The notes beneath the pieces were generated by a model that did no database searches, was not told the DNA's origin, and worked only from the letters and a program-made list of their open reading frames with translations. A DNA stretch of 64,000 nt from Rana temporaria (taxonomy: Eukaryota > Chordata > Amphibia > Anura > Ranidae). Each line of letters begins with the position of its first letter. Positions within the stretch are counted from its first letter, which is position 1. The stretch lies in assembly GCF_905171775.1 (NCBI RefSeq), contig NC_053489.1, positions 325,355,972-325,419,971 on the forward strand, given 5' to 3'. A program made the translations under genes and the position numbers. Below are positions 61,736-64,000 of this stretch, one piece after another.

Positions 61736-61888
61736 ATTAAAAAATGAGCAAAGCAATGAAAAATTGGCGTTCCAGACACCTTCTCACATCAGTTCCGTTC
61801 AACTCTGACGCCCACCAGAAGTGACCGGAACTGATATGAGAAGGCGTCTGGAACGTCAATTTTTCACATTGCTTTGCTCATTTTTAAT
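61736..61888. repeat. 153-bp hairpin
   Basis: Arms of about 63 bp: the left starts ATTAAAAAATGAGCAAAGC and the right ends GCTTTGCTCATTTTTAAT. They match with few differences around a loop of about 25 bp. CACTTCTGGT-type sequence lies in the loop. Confidence 0.92.
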
Positions 61889-62825
61889 CTTTGATGTAAG
61901 AGTCCATCTTTTTAGCTATTAAACATTAATACTTTACGATAATACACTATTGGAGGCCTCTTTTCTCTTTCTCCCCCCTCCATTATTGTGGCTCGGTCTG
62001 AGGCTATATTGCCCCGTATGGAGAGGCATTAACCACCATAAACCAGGAGAGCTGTACCAACTGGAGATCGAAAGACATATAGAGTTGGAAAAAGATGAGG
62101 AGAGAATGGAAGCTCGAGGTTGACATATTAGAGATCCTTACAAGCCTATTACCATTTTATTGAGGTGAGAGTTCTGGGAGACAGATGGGAGAGTTCTTCA
62201 TTGTTCCAGATCACTCATCACTGTATATCATCCTTCAAGAACTATTCCTTATACCATTATCACTGAATTACTGGCCATTTGAATATAGACACCCATTCAA
62301 TATATGTGGACTCTTTATACATTATCACCACTGTTATAGTGCTTTCATTTTTCATAATTTATTTATTATTTTTTGTCACTTGTCACCTGTTATAGGCACT
62401 GTTTTTTTAAGTGACAGTTTTGCAGGCACTTTTTTACTTTTAAGTGATTACTTACCTTTTTTATTTACCTTCACTTCTTACTTCTTGTTGACAACACAGT
62501 CATGTTTGGATATTTATGTTTTTATGTTTGATGTATTTTTCTTGAGCGCGGTATCACCTTCTATATAGTCTTTCTCCATGCAAGGTGGTCTCTTCAGTCC
62601 ACTCCAGTCCAAACAGCACTGACAGCAATGCTCCTGGCTTGCCTTGTTCCCATCCTGCATGCCCGCACACAAGACTCTGGCCATTCTGCTCAGCTCCCTT
62701 GCACCATGACATCACACAACAAGCTCCGACACCGCCTGCCCCCCACTGGTGCTGCCCAAACACACTATAGCAGGGACTTGGATGGTCTTGCCAGCCATAT
62801 TTTTTACTAGCAACCTTTTTCTGTC
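61889..62825. other. No gene seen
   Basis: A 127-codon open frame at 62185-62568 is hydrophobic and low in complexity, with no known motif. No other structure was recognised. Confidence 0.35.
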
Positions 62826-63097
62826 AGGCCCCGTACACACGACCAGTTTCCTCGGCAGAATTCAGCTTCCGACCGAGTTTCTGGCTGAATTCTGCCGAGA
62901 AACCCGGCCGTGTGTACAATTTTGCAGAGGAAGCCGACGAGGAGCTCGACGAGGAAATAGAGAACATGTTCTCTATTTCCTCGTTGTTCTATGGGAGCTC
63001 TCGGCCCGCCGGGCTCCTCGGCGGCTTCAGGGCTGAACTGGCTGAGGAACTCGATGTGTTTGGCACGTCGAGTTCCTCGGCCGTGTGTACGGGGCCT
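62826..63097. mobile_element. Palindromic MITE (AGGCCCCGTACACACGAC)
   Basis: Ends AGGCCCCGTACACACG and CCGTGTGTACGGGGCCT are perfect inverts. The interior contains CTCGGCAGAATTCAGC paired with GCTGAATTCTGCCGAG, and AGAACATGTTCT. Confidence 0.92.
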
Positions 63098-63561
63098 TAC
63101 TGGCATTTACTGGCAGGAGAAAAGTGACCATTTTTCACTGGCTGCCAGTAAAAGTCCTGACGGGTTGGCAACACTACTGAGCATTCATAAATATTACAAT
63201 GAACAGCAGCCTTCAGAGTCCTATTCGTCATTCATGTCATAGCAAGCATAGAGATACTACAATCCAGCAAAATATGTCCAAGCTATAATGAGCACCCAGG
63301 TAGCTTCCATGCATGCAATAATGTGTGTTATATTCTATACAGTACCTGTGCTTCCATAATGATGAATGAATGAATGTGTGTTATAACAGCTCAAGCTTCC
63401 CTCTGCAATAACAGGGGGTAAAACTGGAAGGGGATTCCGATTGGCTGACAATCACTTTTGATGTTAACATGAAAAGACTCTACTTGTAGTTACTGGCAAT
63501 AGCATTTAAGACCTCTAAAATGTTTCCTATGTAACTGCTCTCTCGTAGATTGTTTTAAAGG
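63098..63561. other. No gene seen
   Basis: Apparently single-copy sequence. A short ATGAATGAATGAATG run at about 63360-63376 is the only structure. Confidence 0.35.
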
Positions 63562-63989
63562 AGTAGTGATTTTAATGATGCTTAAAGCGAAACAATAAAA
63601 ATGAAAAATTGCCTTAAATATAGTGCCTGGGGGGTCCCTTGGTCTGCTTGTAAAGTACCGTTTTTCCTGCAAGCTTTATTTTGTAAACAACGACTTGGGG
63701 AGCCAGTCTTTATGACGAGGCCACAATTTAGTGCCCTGGGACCAAAATTAGAGATTTTTTTTCTGGTGTCTCTTTGGCAGGCTTTGGATGGAAATAACAA
63801 AGTTCTGCACAACAGCGAGCAAGCCTTATGTAAAGAAAACAAATCATAAGACACTCAGGCCAAGATTAAAAATTTTTTTTTTTTAGATAAAGTCTGGTAT
63901 CTCTTTCGCAGACTTTAAATAGAAGTAACATGTGTGGAAAAATTGGGCTTTGGGTGTTGGTAGTGCCTTCACAATGTAACGCTATAGGG
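63562..63989. mobile_element. hAT-family fragment, same family and orientation as 198-1170
   Basis: TTAAATATAGTGCCTGGGGG at 63613 corresponds to the sequence after CTAA at 198. GAAAAATTGGGC then TTTGGGTGTTGGTAGTGCC at about 63937 corresponds to 590-620. No transposase part is reached before the next terminus. Confidence 0.65.
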
Positions 63990-64000
63990 CAGGGGTGTCA
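63990..64000 (+). mobile_element. Start of another hAT-like terminus (cut by window edge)
   Basis: CAGGGGTGTCA matches the first bases of the hAT end at 38781. Only 11 bases are present. Confidence 0.5.

Noticed and set aside
62185..62568. 127-codon hydrophobic open frame
   Set aside because: T-rich sequence gives Phe/Leu/Ile-rich translation. No homologous motif, splice sites or upstream promoter are visible.

Overview
The window is vertebrate nuclear DNA. It holds one split protein-coding gene with canonical GT-AG introns, embedded in dense DNA-transposon and retroelement debris. The mix of repeats suggests an amphibian, probably a ranid or related frog: CpG-rich palindromic MITEs, TTAA-flanked elements, hAT, Tc1, CR1/L2-type LINE and copia-like fragments. 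That assignment rests on general knowledge of such genomes; no database search was possible. Nothing prokaryotic is present. Region 1-14,641 is the internal part and right end of a large hAT-type transposon. Its transposase pseudogene lies on the minus strand (1171-4357), with a BED zinc finger and a hAT C-terminal block, and is broken by three frameshifts and one stop. Immediately upstream of its start codon, without a gap, lies a tandem array of about 218 copies of a 44-bp unit (about 9.6 kb). The array has larger internal duplications of 32, 29 and 21 units. Beyond it come a (TATC)n microsatellite, a promoter-like block (minus-strand TATA box and CCAAT-bearing palindromes) and a terminus rich in CGAAC motifs. 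The transposase promoter therefore appears to be separated from its gene by a satellite. This is the most unusual feature of the window. Region 14,642-27,900 is nested repeats: palindromic MITEs, a hAT MITE with a perfect 8-bp target duplication and an inner minisatellite, a frameshifted Tc1/mariner transposase with mismatched ends, a dispersed 31-36-bp tandem repeat, a LINE reverse-transcriptase pseudogene split by a solo LTR, and a TTAA-flanked element. Region 27,985-58,165 is the gene. Nine coding exons on the plus strand join in frame to a 330-residue prostaglandin reductase 1 (PTGR1, leukotriene B4 12-hydroxydehydrogenase; NADPH-dependent MDR superfamily), ending with a stop codon and a polyadenylation signal. 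A non-coding first exon is implied upstream but was not found. The exons total under 1 kb in about 30 kb; the introns (0.8-7.1 kb) are filled by MITEs, an inverted Tc1 pair, head-to-head TTAA elements, a copia-like gag fragment and hAT elements with minisatellites. Region 58,166-64,000 is again nested repeats, including a short retroposon-like insertion with a 13-bp target duplication, a 153-bp hairpin, and another fragment of the same hAT family seen at the left edge. A recurring theme is that several separate non-autonomous DNA transposons here each carry their own minisatellite.
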